DNA of 64,000 nucleotides from Aeromicrobium sp. Root495 (lineage in GTDB: Bacteria > Actinomycetota > Actinomycetes > Propionibacteriales > Nocardioidaceae): assembly GCF_001426755.1 (NCBI RefSeq), contig NZ_LMFJ01000001.1, positions 848,734 through 912,733 of the forward strand. Direction: 5' to 3'. Below, in pieces: positions 33,074 through 41,370 of this stretch; within the stretch, counting starts at the first letter, position 1; each line of letters starts with the position of its first letter. The notes below the pieces were generated by a model that saw only the letters and a list, made by a program, of their open reading frames with translations, made no database searches and was not told where the DNA came from. Both the position numbers and the translations under genes were made by a program.

Positions 33074-33261
33074 CACTCGGGCAGTTCGGCCACTAGTTCG
33101 TCGAGCTCGTCGCGGTTGTAGACCTTTTTGCCATCCAGGCGGTACGGCGTGATGCGGCCCTGCGCGATCATCTGCTCGAACTTGCGAGTCGAGACGCTGA
33201 TGTAGAAGGCGGCCATCGGCTTCTCCATGACGGCCGGCGCGAAAGCGAAGTGGGTGCTCAC
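33070..33261 (-). CDS. small excisionase-like DNA-binding protein
   Basis: 63 residues (a second ATG at 33228 could be the start). The sequence MAAFYISVSTRKFEQMIAQG followed by ITPYRLDGKKVYNRDELDEL has the winged HTH_17 layout: a recognition helix followed by the basic wing K-K-V-Y. It is translationally coupled to the upstream and downstream genes by overlaps of about four bases. A second excisionase-type candidate at the right end is unusual for an element that already has one at 22795. Confidence 0.65.
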   Translation of the reverse strand: MSTHFAFAPAVMEKPMAAFYISVSTRKFEQMIAQGRITPYRLDGKKVYNRDELDELVAELPEW

Positions 33262-33497
33262 AACCCGGACCGCGCCCTTGAGCGAGTCGTCTGGCCGGGC
33301 AGTCCCCGCGGCTTCTCATGCGCCTTGCGGGAGCGCCGGATGATCTCGGCGATGTCAGCCTCGGTGAATCGGATGTTCTTGTTCGTGAGGGCGACGCGGG
33401 GCCAGTCCTGCTCGCGGGCTATTCGAAGAACCTGAGCTCCGTCTTTTAGACCGAGCAACTCGGCGACGTGGTCCGGTGTGAGCAGTGGGTCGACCAT
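33258..33497 (-). CDS. small HTH protein
   Basis: A 79-residue protein starting MVDPLLTPDHVAELLGLKDG, with a HTH_17-like DNA-binding fold (LTPDHVAELLGL; RVALTNKNIRFTEADIAEII) and a basic tail. First gene of the three-gene overlapping cluster. Which of the three, if any, binds the att arms cannot be told from sequence. Confidence 0.65.
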   Translation of the reverse strand: MVDPLLTPDHVAELLGLKDGAQVLRIAREQDWPRVALTNKNIRFTEADIAEIIRRSRKAHEKPRGLPGQTTRSRARSGL

Positions 33498-33556
33498 GCG
33501 CGAGACGGTAGCGAAGGGGGTGCAAACTCCGCACCCCCTTCGCCCGAGCCGCCTAG

Positions 33557-33709
33557 TCAGAACGTGTCGCTCATGACTTTCAACATGGCATCGGTGCGCT
33601 GTTCATCGGTTGCCAAGGCGTCAAGCAGCAGGATGGTCTCGCCTTCGATGTCGACCAGCGCCGCCTCCCATCCGAGATCCTCGACTTCGATCACGCGGAC
33701 AGGACTCAT
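33557..33709 (-). CDS. 50-residue acidic hypothetical protein
   Basis: Translated from ATG at 33709 to a TGA-containing end at 33557: MSPVRVIEVEDLGWEAALVD and so on. Its start overlaps the stop of the upstream CPEWC-motif gene by four bases (ATGA), a good sign that it is expressed. Acidic, soluble, no known domain. Confidence 0.55.
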   Translation of the reverse strand: MSPVRVIEVEDLGWEAALVDIEGETILLLDALATDEQRTDAMLKVMSDTF

Positions 33710-34341
33710 GTCGACCCCGGCCCGTCCTGCGACCGCTCGAACGCCTGCCCAGCCTCGACGGCATCGCGCAGCGTCGTGAGTGCGTCGATGCAACGCTGCA
33801 TGTCGTGGACCGTGGCATCGCTCGTGATGGTCACAGAGTCCTGCTCCTCGCCGTCCTCGTTGAGCACGATGACGACCACGGCATCGCACGAGCCCGCGGC
33901 GTCCTCGGCGCGCTCCTTCCCGAAGCCCCGGAGCCTCATCCACTTGTACGCTGCGTCCTCGCTGGCCTCAAACAGCAGCGTGGACTGGCCCTCTCGGTAG
34001 ATGCGGAACCGCTCGAGCATGAGGGCGATCATCGGCGACCCACTCGCCCTCGGTCGGACTGCCGACTCGAGTTTGTCGGCTGCCGCGTTGAGAGCCGCCG
34101 CCATCTCTCGGCAGTCGTCGGCCGTGAGGTCGTCGAGGGCAATCGTTCCGCGCCACTGCAGGTCGGCGAGGAGGCTGTACGAGACAGGCATCAGCCACTG
34201 GCCGTCGTCGACGCGCTGGTAGATGGTCGTCCCGTAGCCACCCTGTCCGCCCGCCTTTGCGATATGCGTGCTGCCACCTCCAGCGTGCACGGTGCTGTCC
34301 TGGGGTCCGTCGCACCACTCGGGGCACACGAGGCCGCTCAT
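33706..34341 (-). CDS. CPEWC-motif protein (DUF6907-like)
   Basis: A 211-residue protein starting MSGLVCPEWCDGPQDSTVHA. The C-P-x-W-C near the N-terminus, followed by a His, is the signature I associate with the actinobacterial DUF6907 family and suggests a small metal site. The middle holds IYQRVDDGQWLMPVSYSLLA and the family's D-L-T-x-x-x-x-R-E-M-A-A-A-L-N helix. The C-terminal 90 residues are an acidic unrelated domain. The next gene on the strand has the same signature, so the two are probably paralogues. Function unknown; such genes are common in actinobacterial mobile DNA. Confidence 0.65.
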   Translation of the reverse strand: MSGLVCPEWCDGPQDSTVHAGGGSTHIAKAGGQGGYGTTIYQRVDDGQWLMPVSYSLLADLQWRGTIALDDLTADDCREMAAALNAAADKLESAVRPRASGSPMIALMLERFRIYREGQSTLLFEASEDAAYKWMRLRGFGKERAEDAAGSCDAVVVIVLNEDGEEQDSVTITSDATVHDMQRCIDALTTLRDAVEAGQAFERSQDGPGST

Positions 34342-34763
34342 GCTCGCCTCGCCTTCACGAACGCAACGACGTCGGTGGCGGTCGAGGCGATCTCTTCGAG
34401 GACTTCCCCATCCTCGAAGAGCGTCCCCTCAAAGGCGACAGCCTCGATGACCATGACCAGCTCACGGGTCAGCCGGATAGCCTCCCCGATCTTGAGGTTC
34501 GCCTGCTCGTCAACGTCCTCGCTGTTGATGTTGAGGTTCACCTCGATGCCGCCGCCCCACGCCTCGGCCCAGTAGAGGCCGGTGCTGACCGTGGTGCCGG
34601 GACGGGTGAGAGCGTCGGCGTTGTTGAAGACGCCGCCGGTCGCCGGCACCCAGCCGTGCGAGCTGCTGAGTCGCATGTGCTCGCCGTGGCACGGGTACTC
34701 CTCCGATCCGGCCTTGCACCACTCGGGGCAGTCGGACGGGTTCCACTGAATAGACTTACGCAT
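34338..34763 (-). CDS. CPEWC-motif protein (DUF6907-like), second copy
   Basis: A protein of 141 residues from ATG at 34763, with GAGGAG eight bases upstream. It contains DCPEWCKAGSEEYPCHGEHM, the metal-site-like signature, then TVSTGLYWAEAWGGGIEVNL and a helical A-I-R-L-T-R-E-L-V region, as in the neighbour. It overlaps the downstream gene by four bases. It is the outermost gene on the right side, its start about 200 bases inside the right attachment repeat. Confidence 0.65.
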   Translation of the reverse strand: MRKSIQWNPSDCPEWCKAGSEEYPCHGEHMRLSSSHGWVPATGGVFNNADALTRPGTTVSTGLYWAEAWGGGIEVNLNINSEDVDEQANLKIGEAIRLTRELVMVIEAVAFEGTLFEDGEVLEEIASTATDVVAFVKARRA

Positions 34764-34841
34764 GGTTGAACTCCTCAAGGGTTCGATCCACGCCCCGGGA
34801 CGACTCCACTCGTCGCCGGGGCACCTGTTTGATGGGGTCCC

Positions 34842-34860
34842 AGTCCGCAACTAGTCCGCA
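34842..34860 (+). repeat. putative integrase arm-type sites, right end
   Basis: AGTCCGCA occurs at 34842-34849 and 34853-34860, again with an 11-base period and in the same orientation as the left-end doublet at 20981. The rest of 34764-34966 carries CCAACGC repeats (34887 and 34897) but no gene. Confidence 0.65.
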
Positions 34861-34933
34861 AGACGTCCTAGAGCGACCGGGATCAACCAACGCCAGCCAA
34901 CGCAACAAACGCTGGAATATCAGGCGCCGGGAT

Positions 34934-34948
34934 GTTTCCGCAGGTCAG
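34934..34948 (-). repeat. right member of inverted repeat flanking the att core
   Basis: GTTTCCGCAGGTCAG is the reverse complement of the left-end CTGACCTGCGCAAAC at 14 of 15 positions. It sits 18 bases before the right core repeat. Confidence 0.55.
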
Positions 34949-34966
34949 GGGATTGGTACGGGATGT

Positions 34967-34996
34967 ATCCGGCTTACAGGCCGGCTCATTCGCACC
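34967..34996 (+). repeat. attR core repeat (orphan rnpB 3' fragment)
   Basis: The right copy of the 30-bp repeat is identical to 20910-20939. No other part of rnpB adjoins it, which shows the direction of insertion: the element lies downstream of the intact gene. Confidence 0.88.
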
Positions 34997-35073
34997 CACG
35001 GCTCGGCCCACCACCCGGCCGTCTTGCGCTCGGTCGCCGGGCGGGCCGGGTCCGACGGCCGTAGGGTCCGATC

Positions 35074-35691
35074 ATGCGTCTCGTCGCCGCCGTCGCCCTG
35101 GTCCTCGCCCTCGTGGGGTGCACCGGCGACGGCTCGGACGACCAGGGCCGGCCCCAGAAGGTGGACCGGTCGCGCCTGCTGGCGCTGGCCGACCTGCCGA
35201 AGGGGTTCGACGTCGCCCCGTTCGAGGTCGCGGCGCCTGCGGGGGACACGAGCGAGGCCTGCATGGCCGTCGCCGACGTGGCCGTGCCGTCCTCGGACGC
35301 ACCCGGGCTGAAGGTCTCCTTCGCGCAGGGCACGAGCGGGCCGTTCGTCACCGAGGCACTGCGGAGCGCGGAGGACCCGGCCGAGATCCTCGACGACCTG
35401 GACGAGGCGCTCGACGACTGCACCTCGATCGACCTCGACGAGGGCGCGGCCCAGCAGGTCTACACGGTCGAGCGGGTCGACGTGAAGGACCACGGCGAGG
35501 AGGCGATCGCGATGAAGCTCTCGGCCACGCTGCGCGGGACGCCCTTCACCAGCACGACCGTGGTGGTGCGCGAGGGTTCCTGGGTCACGGCCGTCTCGCT
35601 GGCGGGCTCCGAGGACCGCACCATGGAGGGCAGCACCTTCGACGACGTGATCGACAAGGCAGTCGGGCGCCTCGCAGGCACCGCGGCCTGA
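35074..35691 (+). CDS. lipoprotein, possibly sensor-type extracellular domain
   Basis: A 205-residue exported lipoprotein: signal MRLVAAVALVLALVGC with C16 as lipobox cysteine. The mature part, LLALADLPKGFDVAPFEV and later VERVDVKDHGEEAIAMKLSA with GSWVTAVSLAG, has the look of the PknH-sensor-like fold seen in many mycobacterial lipoproteins; two cysteines (EACMAV, DDCTSI) may pair. First backbone gene to the right of the mobile element, so the insertion probably separated it from rnpB. Confidence 0.7.
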   Translation: MRLVAAVALVLALVGCTGDGSDDQGRPQKVDRSRLLALADLPKGFDVAPFEVAAPAGDTSEACMAVADVAVPSSDAPGLKVSFAQGTSGPFVTEALRSAEDPAEILDDLDEALDDCTSIDLDEGAAQQVYTVERVDVKDHGEEAIAMKLSATLRGTPFTSTTVVVREGSWVTAVSLAGSEDRTMEGSTFDDVIDKAVGRLAGTAA

Positions 35692-35698
35692 CCCGCGG

Positions 35699-35950
35699 TC
35701 ACTTCTTCTCGCAGGCGATCTTGTCCTTGTCGCGGTCGGACTTCTTGTTGGCCTGGTAGAGGGCCTTGCTGCGCTTGAAGCTCGTGACGGGCGTGCCGGA
35801 GGTCTTGTCCTTGGCGCCCGGCATCCCCACGCCGTGCGGGTACTTCTTGTGGAGCGCGGTGCAGTTCTTGTACGTCGTGGCGGCCTCGGCCGAGACGGGC
35901 ACGAGGACGACGGCGGCGGCGAGGGCCGCGGCGAGGACGGAGTGGCGCAT
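35699..35950 (-). CDS. secreted excalibur-domain protein
   Basis: An 83-residue secreted protein. The N-terminal 23 residues are a signal peptide ending near AEA-A. The mature part matches the excalibur calcium-binding domain: YKNCTALHKKYPHGVG with the first Cys, and the EF-hand-like loop DRDKDKIACEK at the end. Excalibur domains occur on secreted nucleases and surface proteins; here it stands alone. It converges on the lipoprotein gene with an eight-base gap. Confidence 0.85.
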   Translation of the reverse strand: MRHSVLAAALAAAVVLVPVSAEAATTYKNCTALHKKYPHGVGMPGAKDKTSGTPVTSFKRSKALYQANKKSDRDKDKIACEKK

Positions 35951-36048
35951 AGGTGTTTCCTGACAGGTGACGGGTGCTGAATCCTCAGGCTAGGTGACCG
36001 ACCGGCCTCGGTGGGGCCGAACGCGGGAAGTGCCCGGGGCCGGACTTG

Positions 36049-38916
36049 TCAGGTGTCGAGCAGGCCGTCGCGGTGGGCGATGGCGGCGGCCTCGGTGCGG
36101 CTCGCGGCGCCGAGCTTGGCCAGGATGTTGGACACGTGGACCGACGCCGTCTTGGTGCTGATGAACAGCTGCCGGGCGAGCTCGCCGTTGCTGCGCCCCT
36201 GCGCGACGAGCGCAAGCACCTCGAGCTCGCGCGGGGTCAGGGCGACGACCTTGGCCCGCGCGACGCGGGCCGAGGGTGCAACCTCACTGACGTCGGCCAG
36301 GAGGGGCCCGGCGCCGAGCGACTCGGCGACCGCCCGGGCCCTGGCGAGCAGCGCGGCAGACTCGTCGTCGCGCCCCTGTGCCCGGAGCACCTCGGCGAGG
36401 CGTACAGCCGTGCGCGCCTGCTCGTAGGGCTCGTCGTAGTGGTCGAACGCCTCGAGGGCCGTGCGCCACGCCTCGACGAGCAGGTCGAGGGCAGGGGCGT
36501 CCTGGTCGGCGGCCCAGCGCAGACGCAACAGCTCGGCGCGCAACCGTTGGAGCCAGGCCTGGCCCTCCAGCCCGAGCCGCGGGAAGCGCTCGGCGGCGTC
36601 GACGCCCTCGTCGTGCAGGGACTGGCCGCGTGCGACGAGAGAGGCCCGGTCGGCCGACGGCAGGGTGCGCGCAGCGCGGGCCATGCGGTCGATCATGAGG
36701 CTGGACATCCGGATGCGCACGGCACCCCGGTCCTCCCGCCACACGCGGGCCAGGGTCTCGAGAAGGTCGTCGTGGACCTGCTCGGCCGCCGCGAGGTCGG
36801 GGGCCAGCTCGATGAGGGCCGTGCCGCTGTGGATGGCCACGGCGACGTCGCGCTCCCACTGCGAGCGGATCCCGTCGGCGACCTCCACGGGCACGGGCGT
36901 GCCGCGCCCGGCGGAGACCAGGAGGCCGATGGCCTGCATGCACGCGACAGCGAGACGCGTGGCCCACGGGTCGTCGTCGACCTGGAGCTCGCCGACCTCG
37001 TCCCAACGCCCGGTCTGGTAGCAGATGAGAGCGGTGAAGAAGCGTCCGTCGAAGCCGTACGGAGCCCAGGTGCGGCCGGTCTCGTCGGCCCGCCGCATGC
37101 CCTCGCGGAACGCCTCCTCGGCCCCGCGGAGCTGGCCGGCGTTGTGCTGGAGGAAGGCCAGGTGGTGCAGGCCGCGGAGCTCGCCGTGGACGTCGCCGCG
37201 GCGTCGGGACGACTCCACGAGCTCGGTGTAGCGCTGCCGTGGCTTCTCGAGGTCGATGTCGGTGCGGGCCACGATCTTGTTGATGATGGTCTGCGCTTCC
37301 ACCGCGATGGCGGCGTCGTCGGCCGCCTCGGCGATGGTCAGGGCCTGCTCCGCGTGCTCGAGGGCCTCGTCGTCGCGACGCAGCGACGAGGCGGCCGCCG
37401 CGGCGAGCGTGAGGGCCCTGGCCAGCAGTGGCTGCGGGGCGTCGGCTGCGCGGACCGTGCGCAGGGCGTGCGCGGCAGCGAGGTCGGCCTCGGCCTCCGG
37501 GGAGGTGTAGTAGACGACCTCGCCCAGCGCCAGGACGAGCCGAGCGCGGTCGAGCTCGGAGAGAGGTCCCTCGAGGTGCTGCTCGAGCAGCGCCCGCGCC
37601 GTGCGGAGCCGGCCGGCCTTCACGTAGGCGTCGGCGGCGTCGGAGACGAGCCCGGCGACGTCGTGACCGGGCGGGACGATCTCGAGCGCGCGGGTGAGGT
37701 GCACGGCCGCCTCGTGGTAGCCGCCGATGCGGGTGGAGTCGGCGGCGGCCTGGACGTCGGCGTCGAACGCGACGTCGGGACGACCGGCGGCGTGGGCGTG
37801 CAGAGAGATCTCGGCGGCGGCGCCGTCGTCGGCGAGGAGGACCTCGAGGAAGCGGGTGTGCAGACGCTTGCGCTCGCCCGGGAGCAGGTCGTCGTGGACG
37901 GCCTCGGCCAGCAGGGCGTGGCGGAAGCGGTACCCGTCGTCGACCGGGACCAGGATCCGTCGGTCGACGGCCTCGCGCAGCGCCGTGTGGAGCAGCGCGT
38001 CGTCGAGACCGGTGACACCCGCCAGCACGGAGTCGTCGACCGGCCCGCCGGCGCAGGCCGCCGCGGCCACGACGGTGCGGGCGTCCTGGCCGAGCCCGTC
38101 GTACCGGACGAGGAGCACGTCGGCGAGCTCCTCCGGCACCGCGTCGCCGGTGCCTGCCTCGAGCAGCTCCTCGGCGTAGAAGGCGTTGCCGGCCGCGCGA
38201 CGCACGATGTCGTCGACCCGCTCGCCGCTCATGCGGCCGGCCTCGCGGGCCTGCACGAGCTCGGCGACCTGGCGGTCGGGCAGCGGCCCCAGCTCGAGGC
38301 GCCTCACGTCGGGGAGGCGGGTCCACTCCGCGAGGGCCAGCCGGAGCGGGTGCTTGCGGTGGAGGTCGTCGCTCCGATAGCTCACGGCGAGCGCGACCGG
38401 GGCGGAGAAGCCGTGCGAGAGCAGGAGGCGCAGGAGCTGACGGGTGGACGCGTCCGCCCAGTGGGCGTCCTCCACGACCATCAGCACCGGCTGGTCCCCG
38501 GCCAGCACCTCGAGGGCGCGAACCACCGAGAGCAGGACGTCGGAGCGGTCCTGCCCCACACGGCCGGGCTCGAGCAGGGTCTCGGCCCCGGCGGCGCGGC
38601 CGACGGCCTCGCGGGTCTCGTCGTCGAGCGTGCCGAAGGCCTGGACGAACGGCTGGAACGAAGGGGCGTTGTCGCCCAGGTCGAGGCAGTGGCCGACCAG
38701 CAGGCGGAAGCCCGACGCCTTGGCCCGTGCGGTGAGCTCCAGCAGGACGCGGGTCTTGCCGATGCCGGCGTCGCCGCCGAGGAGCACCGCCTCACGCGGC
38801 TGACCGGTGCCCAGGCCCAGGGCGGTGGCCAGCTCGTCGAGCTCGGCGGCGCGCCCGACGATCGCAGTGGTGGAGGCCGACATGTGCCCCATTGTGGTCG
38901 AGAGCTCGGACAGCAT
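36049..38916 (-). CDS. large LuxR-family regulator with AAA ATPase domain
   Basis: A 955-residue MalT/LAL-type regulator (ATG at 38916; ATGs at 38892 and 38883 are possible). The N-terminal STAND-type ATPase has Walker A GGDAGIGKTR and Walker B VLMVVEDAHWAD. A long middle part of helical repeats resembles TPRs. The C-terminal 65 residues are the LuxR helix-turn-helix: LTPRELEVLALVAQGRSNGE, then STKTASVHVSNILAKLGA. Such proteins bind a small effector and ATP, then activate transcription. Genes under its control cannot be inferred from the neighbours. Confidence 0.92.
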   Translation of the reverse strand: MLSELSTTMGHMSASTTAIVGRAAELDELATALGLGTGQPREAVLLGGDAGIGKTRVLLELTARAKASGFRLLVGHCLDLGDNAPSFQPFVQAFGTLDDETREAVGRAAGAETLLEPGRVGQDRSDVLLSVVRALEVLAGDQPVLMVVEDAHWADASTRQLLRLLLSHGFSAPVALAVSYRSDDLHRKHPLRLALAEWTRLPDVRRLELGPLPDRQVAELVQAREAGRMSGERVDDIVRRAAGNAFYAEELLEAGTGDAVPEELADVLLVRYDGLGQDARTVVAAAACAGGPVDDSVLAGVTGLDDALLHTALREAVDRRILVPVDDGYRFRHALLAEAVHDDLLPGERKRLHTRFLEVLLADDGAAAEISLHAHAAGRPDVAFDADVQAAADSTRIGGYHEAAVHLTRALEIVPPGHDVAGLVSDAADAYVKAGRLRTARALLEQHLEGPLSELDRARLVLALGEVVYYTSPEAEADLAAAHALRTVRAADAPQPLLARALTLAAAAASSLRRDDEALEHAEQALTIAEAADDAAIAVEAQTIINKIVARTDIDLEKPRQRYTELVESSRRRGDVHGELRGLHHLAFLQHNAGQLRGAEEAFREGMRRADETGRTWAPYGFDGRFFTALICYQTGRWDEVGELQVDDDPWATRLAVACMQAIGLLVSAGRGTPVPVEVADGIRSQWERDVAVAIHSGTALIELAPDLAAAEQVHDDLLETLARVWREDRGAVRIRMSSLMIDRMARAARTLPSADRASLVARGQSLHDEGVDAAERFPRLGLEGQAWLQRLRAELLRLRWAADQDAPALDLLVEAWRTALEAFDHYDEPYEQARTAVRLAEVLRAQGRDDESAALLARARAVAESLGAGPLLADVSEVAPSARVARAKVVALTPRELEVLALVAQGRSNGELARQLFISTKTASVHVSNILAKLGAASRTEAAAIAHRDGLLDT

Positions 38917-38933
38917 GGGTCAAGACTCGTCGT

Positions 38934-38947
38934 CTGAGGTGCCTCAG
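38934..38947. promoter_or_regulatory. dyad upstream of the LuxR-family gene
   Basis: CTGAGG-TG-CCTCAG, two perfect six-base arms, lies 18 bases before the regulator start and 26 bases from the map stop codon. It could be an operator or a short attenuator stem. Confidence 0.3.
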
Positions 38948-38972
38948 GACATCGGGCAGATGCCCTAGACGG

Positions 38973-39821
38973 TCACGGCAGCGTCAGGATCTCCGCGCCG
39001 TCGGTCGTGACGAGCAGGGTGTGCTCGAACTGGGCGGTGCGGCTCTTGTCCTGCGTGGTGGCGGTCCAGCCGTCCTCCCACAGGTCCCACTCCGTGCTCC
39101 CGAGCGTGAGCATGGGCTCGATCGTGAAGGTCATGCCCGGCTCGATGAGGGTGGTGGCCGTCGGCTCGTCGTAGTGCGGGACGACCAGCCCGTCGTGGAA
39201 GGCCGGTCCCACGCCGTGGCCTGTGAAGTCGCGCACGACCCCGTAGCCGAAGCGCGCGGCGTACGCCTCGATGACCCGTCCGACCACGTTGATCTGCCGA
39301 CCGGGCTTCACGGCCCGGATGGCCCGCATCGTGGCCTCGTGGGTGCGTTCGACCAGGAGGCGCGACTCCTCGTCGACGTCGCCCACGAGGTAGGTCTTGT
39401 TGGTGTCGCCGTGGACGTCGTCGACGTAGGCGGTGATGTCGATGTTGACGATGTCGCCGTCCTCGAGCGGACGGTCGTCGGGGATCCCGTGGCAGATGAC
39501 CTCGTTCACGCTGCTGCACAAGGACTTGGGGTAGTCGCGGTAGCCGAGCGTGGAGGGATAGGCGCCGTGGGAGACGAGGAACTCGTGGCCCACGCGGTCG
39601 AGCTCGTCGGTGGTGACGCCCGGGGCGATGGCGGCCTCCACGGCGTCGAGGGCCTGGGCCGCGACCCGACCGGCGATGCGCATGGCGGCGATGATCTCCG
39701 GACTGCGCACGAGCGGTCCTCGGTACGGCAGTGGAGCAGGCTGGCCCACGTACTCCGGACGGTCGATGTGCGAAGGCACGTGGCGTGTGGGGGAGAGGCG
39801 TCCGGCGGTCAGGGTAGGCAC
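38973..39821 (-). CDS. map: methionine aminopeptidase type I
   Basis: A 282-residue enzyme that removes N-terminal Met from new proteins. The pita-bread fold's metal ligands are visible: [17 protein letters not shown] (two Asp), [12 protein letters not shown] (His), FTIEPML (Glu) and QFEHTLLV (Glu). A 40-residue N-terminal extension with a P-x-x-P-like stretch marks the actinobacterial type Ic form. GTG start. It lies upstream of the LuxR-family gene on the same strand and diverges from the small gene at 39875. Confidence 0.95.
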   Translation of the reverse strand: MPTLTAGRLSPTRHVPSHIDRPEYVGQPAPLPYRGPLVRSPEIIAAMRIAGRVAAQALDAVEAAIAPGVTTDELDRVGHEFLVSHGAYPSTLGYRDYPKSLCSSVNEVICHGIPDDRPLEDGDIVNIDITAYVDDVHGDTNKTYLVGDVDEESRLLVERTHEATMRAIRAVKPGRQINVVGRVIEAYAARFGYGVVRDFTGHGVGPAFHDGLVVPHYDEPTATTLIEPGMTFTIEPMLTLGSTEWDLWEDGWTATTQDKSRTAQFEHTLLVTTDGAEILTLP

Positions 39822-39874
39822 CCGGCCGATGCTACCGACGCGACGGCAACGGTCCCGTGGTGCAGGATGACCTC

Positions 39875-40069
39875 ATGAGCGACGGCCAGTTCTTCTTCTG
39901 CCTCAAGCACCACACCGTCGAGGGCGAGGACGGCTGCAAGGCCGCCGACCGCCTCGGTCCCTACGCCACGCACGGCGAGGCCGAGCGAGCGCTCGAGAAG
40001 GTCCAGGAGCGCAACGAGTCGTGGGACAACGACCCGGACTGGAACGACACCCCGCCGAGCAAGGACTGA
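39875..40069 (+). CDS. small conserved actinobacterial protein (annotated elsewhere as SPOR-domain-like)
   Basis: A protein of 64 residues from ATG at 39875: MSDGQFFFCLKHHTVEGEDG, then CKAADRLGPYATHGEAERAL. Its strong similarity to short actinobacterial proteins recalled under the SPOR label supports it as real; the sequence is too short for a genuine peptidoglycan-binding SPOR fold. Highly charged, soluble. It is followed seven bases later by a small membrane protein gene. Confidence 0.75.
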   Translation: MSDGQFFFCLKHHTVEGEDGCKAADRLGPYATHGEAERALEKVQERNESWDNDPDWNDTPPSKD

Positions 40070-40076
40070 CGTCCCG

Positions 40077-40340
40077 GTGGACCTCGACCTCCAGCGCTCC
40101 GGTCCGTGGATCGGCGCCGGTGGACTGTTCGTCATGCTGTGGCTCGTCGTCTCGACGGTGCTCTACGCCCCGTGGTGGGGCGTCCTGCTGCACCTCGTGG
40201 TGCTGGCCGCGTTCGTGCCGCGGCTCGTCCGCCTCTCGCGCGATCGCCCCGTGCGGGCCACGTGGGTCCCGCTCGAGGCGTTCGCGGCGTGGGTCGCCGT
40301 CAACGCCCTCGGCGTCGTCGCCTTCAGCTGGTCCTTCTGA
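40077..40340 (+). CDS. small membrane protein
   Basis: An 87-residue protein with a GTG start. Two or three hydrophobic helices: WIGAGGLFVMLWLVVSTVLY, GVLLHLVVLAAFVP, and WVPLEAFAAWVAVNALGVVA, separated by a basic loop RLVRLSRDRPVRA. No domain recognised. It probably shares a transcript with the small gene upstream; the strong hairpin directly after it would end that transcript. Confidence 0.7.
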   Translation: MDLDLQRSGPWIGAGGLFVMLWLVVSTVLYAPWWGVLLHLVVLAAFVPRLVRLSRDRPVRATWVPLEAFAAWVAVNALGVVAFSWSF

Positions 40341-40405
40341 CCGCTGGGTGTGACGTTTCGGGGCTTCAAAGCCGCTCCTGACCCCGGAAACGTCACACTC
40401 AGCGG
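40341..40405. terminator. long bidirectional hairpin between convergent genes
   Basis: The arms CCGCTGGGTGTGACGTTTCG... (40341-40363) and ...CGGAAACGTCACACTCAGCGG (40382-40405) form a stem of about 22 bp with one mismatch and one bulged base around an 18-base loop. It fills the whole gap between the small membrane gene and panB, whose stop codon begins at 40411. No T-run on either side. Confidence 0.7.
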
Positions 40406-40410
40406 AGGGG

Positions 40411-41292
<882 letters not shown>

Positions 41293-41370
41293 GGTGGCGC
41301 CTTTCGCTCTCGCAGCCCCTGACGGGGTCCACGGATGTGTCCTCAGCGTGTCACATGCGGAGGCCTGACG

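Larger units (their letters stand above)
20910..34996. mobile_element. integrative mobile element inserted at the 3' end of rnpB
   Basis: About 14.1 kb bounded by an exact 30-bp direct repeat (20910-20939 and 34967-34996) beginning ATCCGGCTTACAGG. The left copy is the 3' end of an intact rnpB; the right copy is an orphan fragment, the hallmark of site-specific integration. Directly inside the left end sits a tyrosine integrase, then an XRE repressor divergent from an excisionase-like gene and a Rep-like ATPase. The cargo is unrecognised or regulatory. No virion, packaging or conjugation genes are visible, so it looks like a satellite or genomic island. Its coding regions at about 29-32.5 kb look less GC-rich than the backbone. 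Confidence 0.88.

Noticed and set aside
20910..34996. Complete prophage.
   Set aside because: Integrase, repressor and excisionase are present, but no terminase, portal, capsid, tail or lysis gene can be recognised in 14 kb.
36046..38937. A 963-codon plus-strand frame.
   Set aside because: It mirrors the LuxR-family regulator, which has intact ATPase and HTH motifs on the minus strand; the mirror protein is low-complexity Val/Gly/Ala/Arg.
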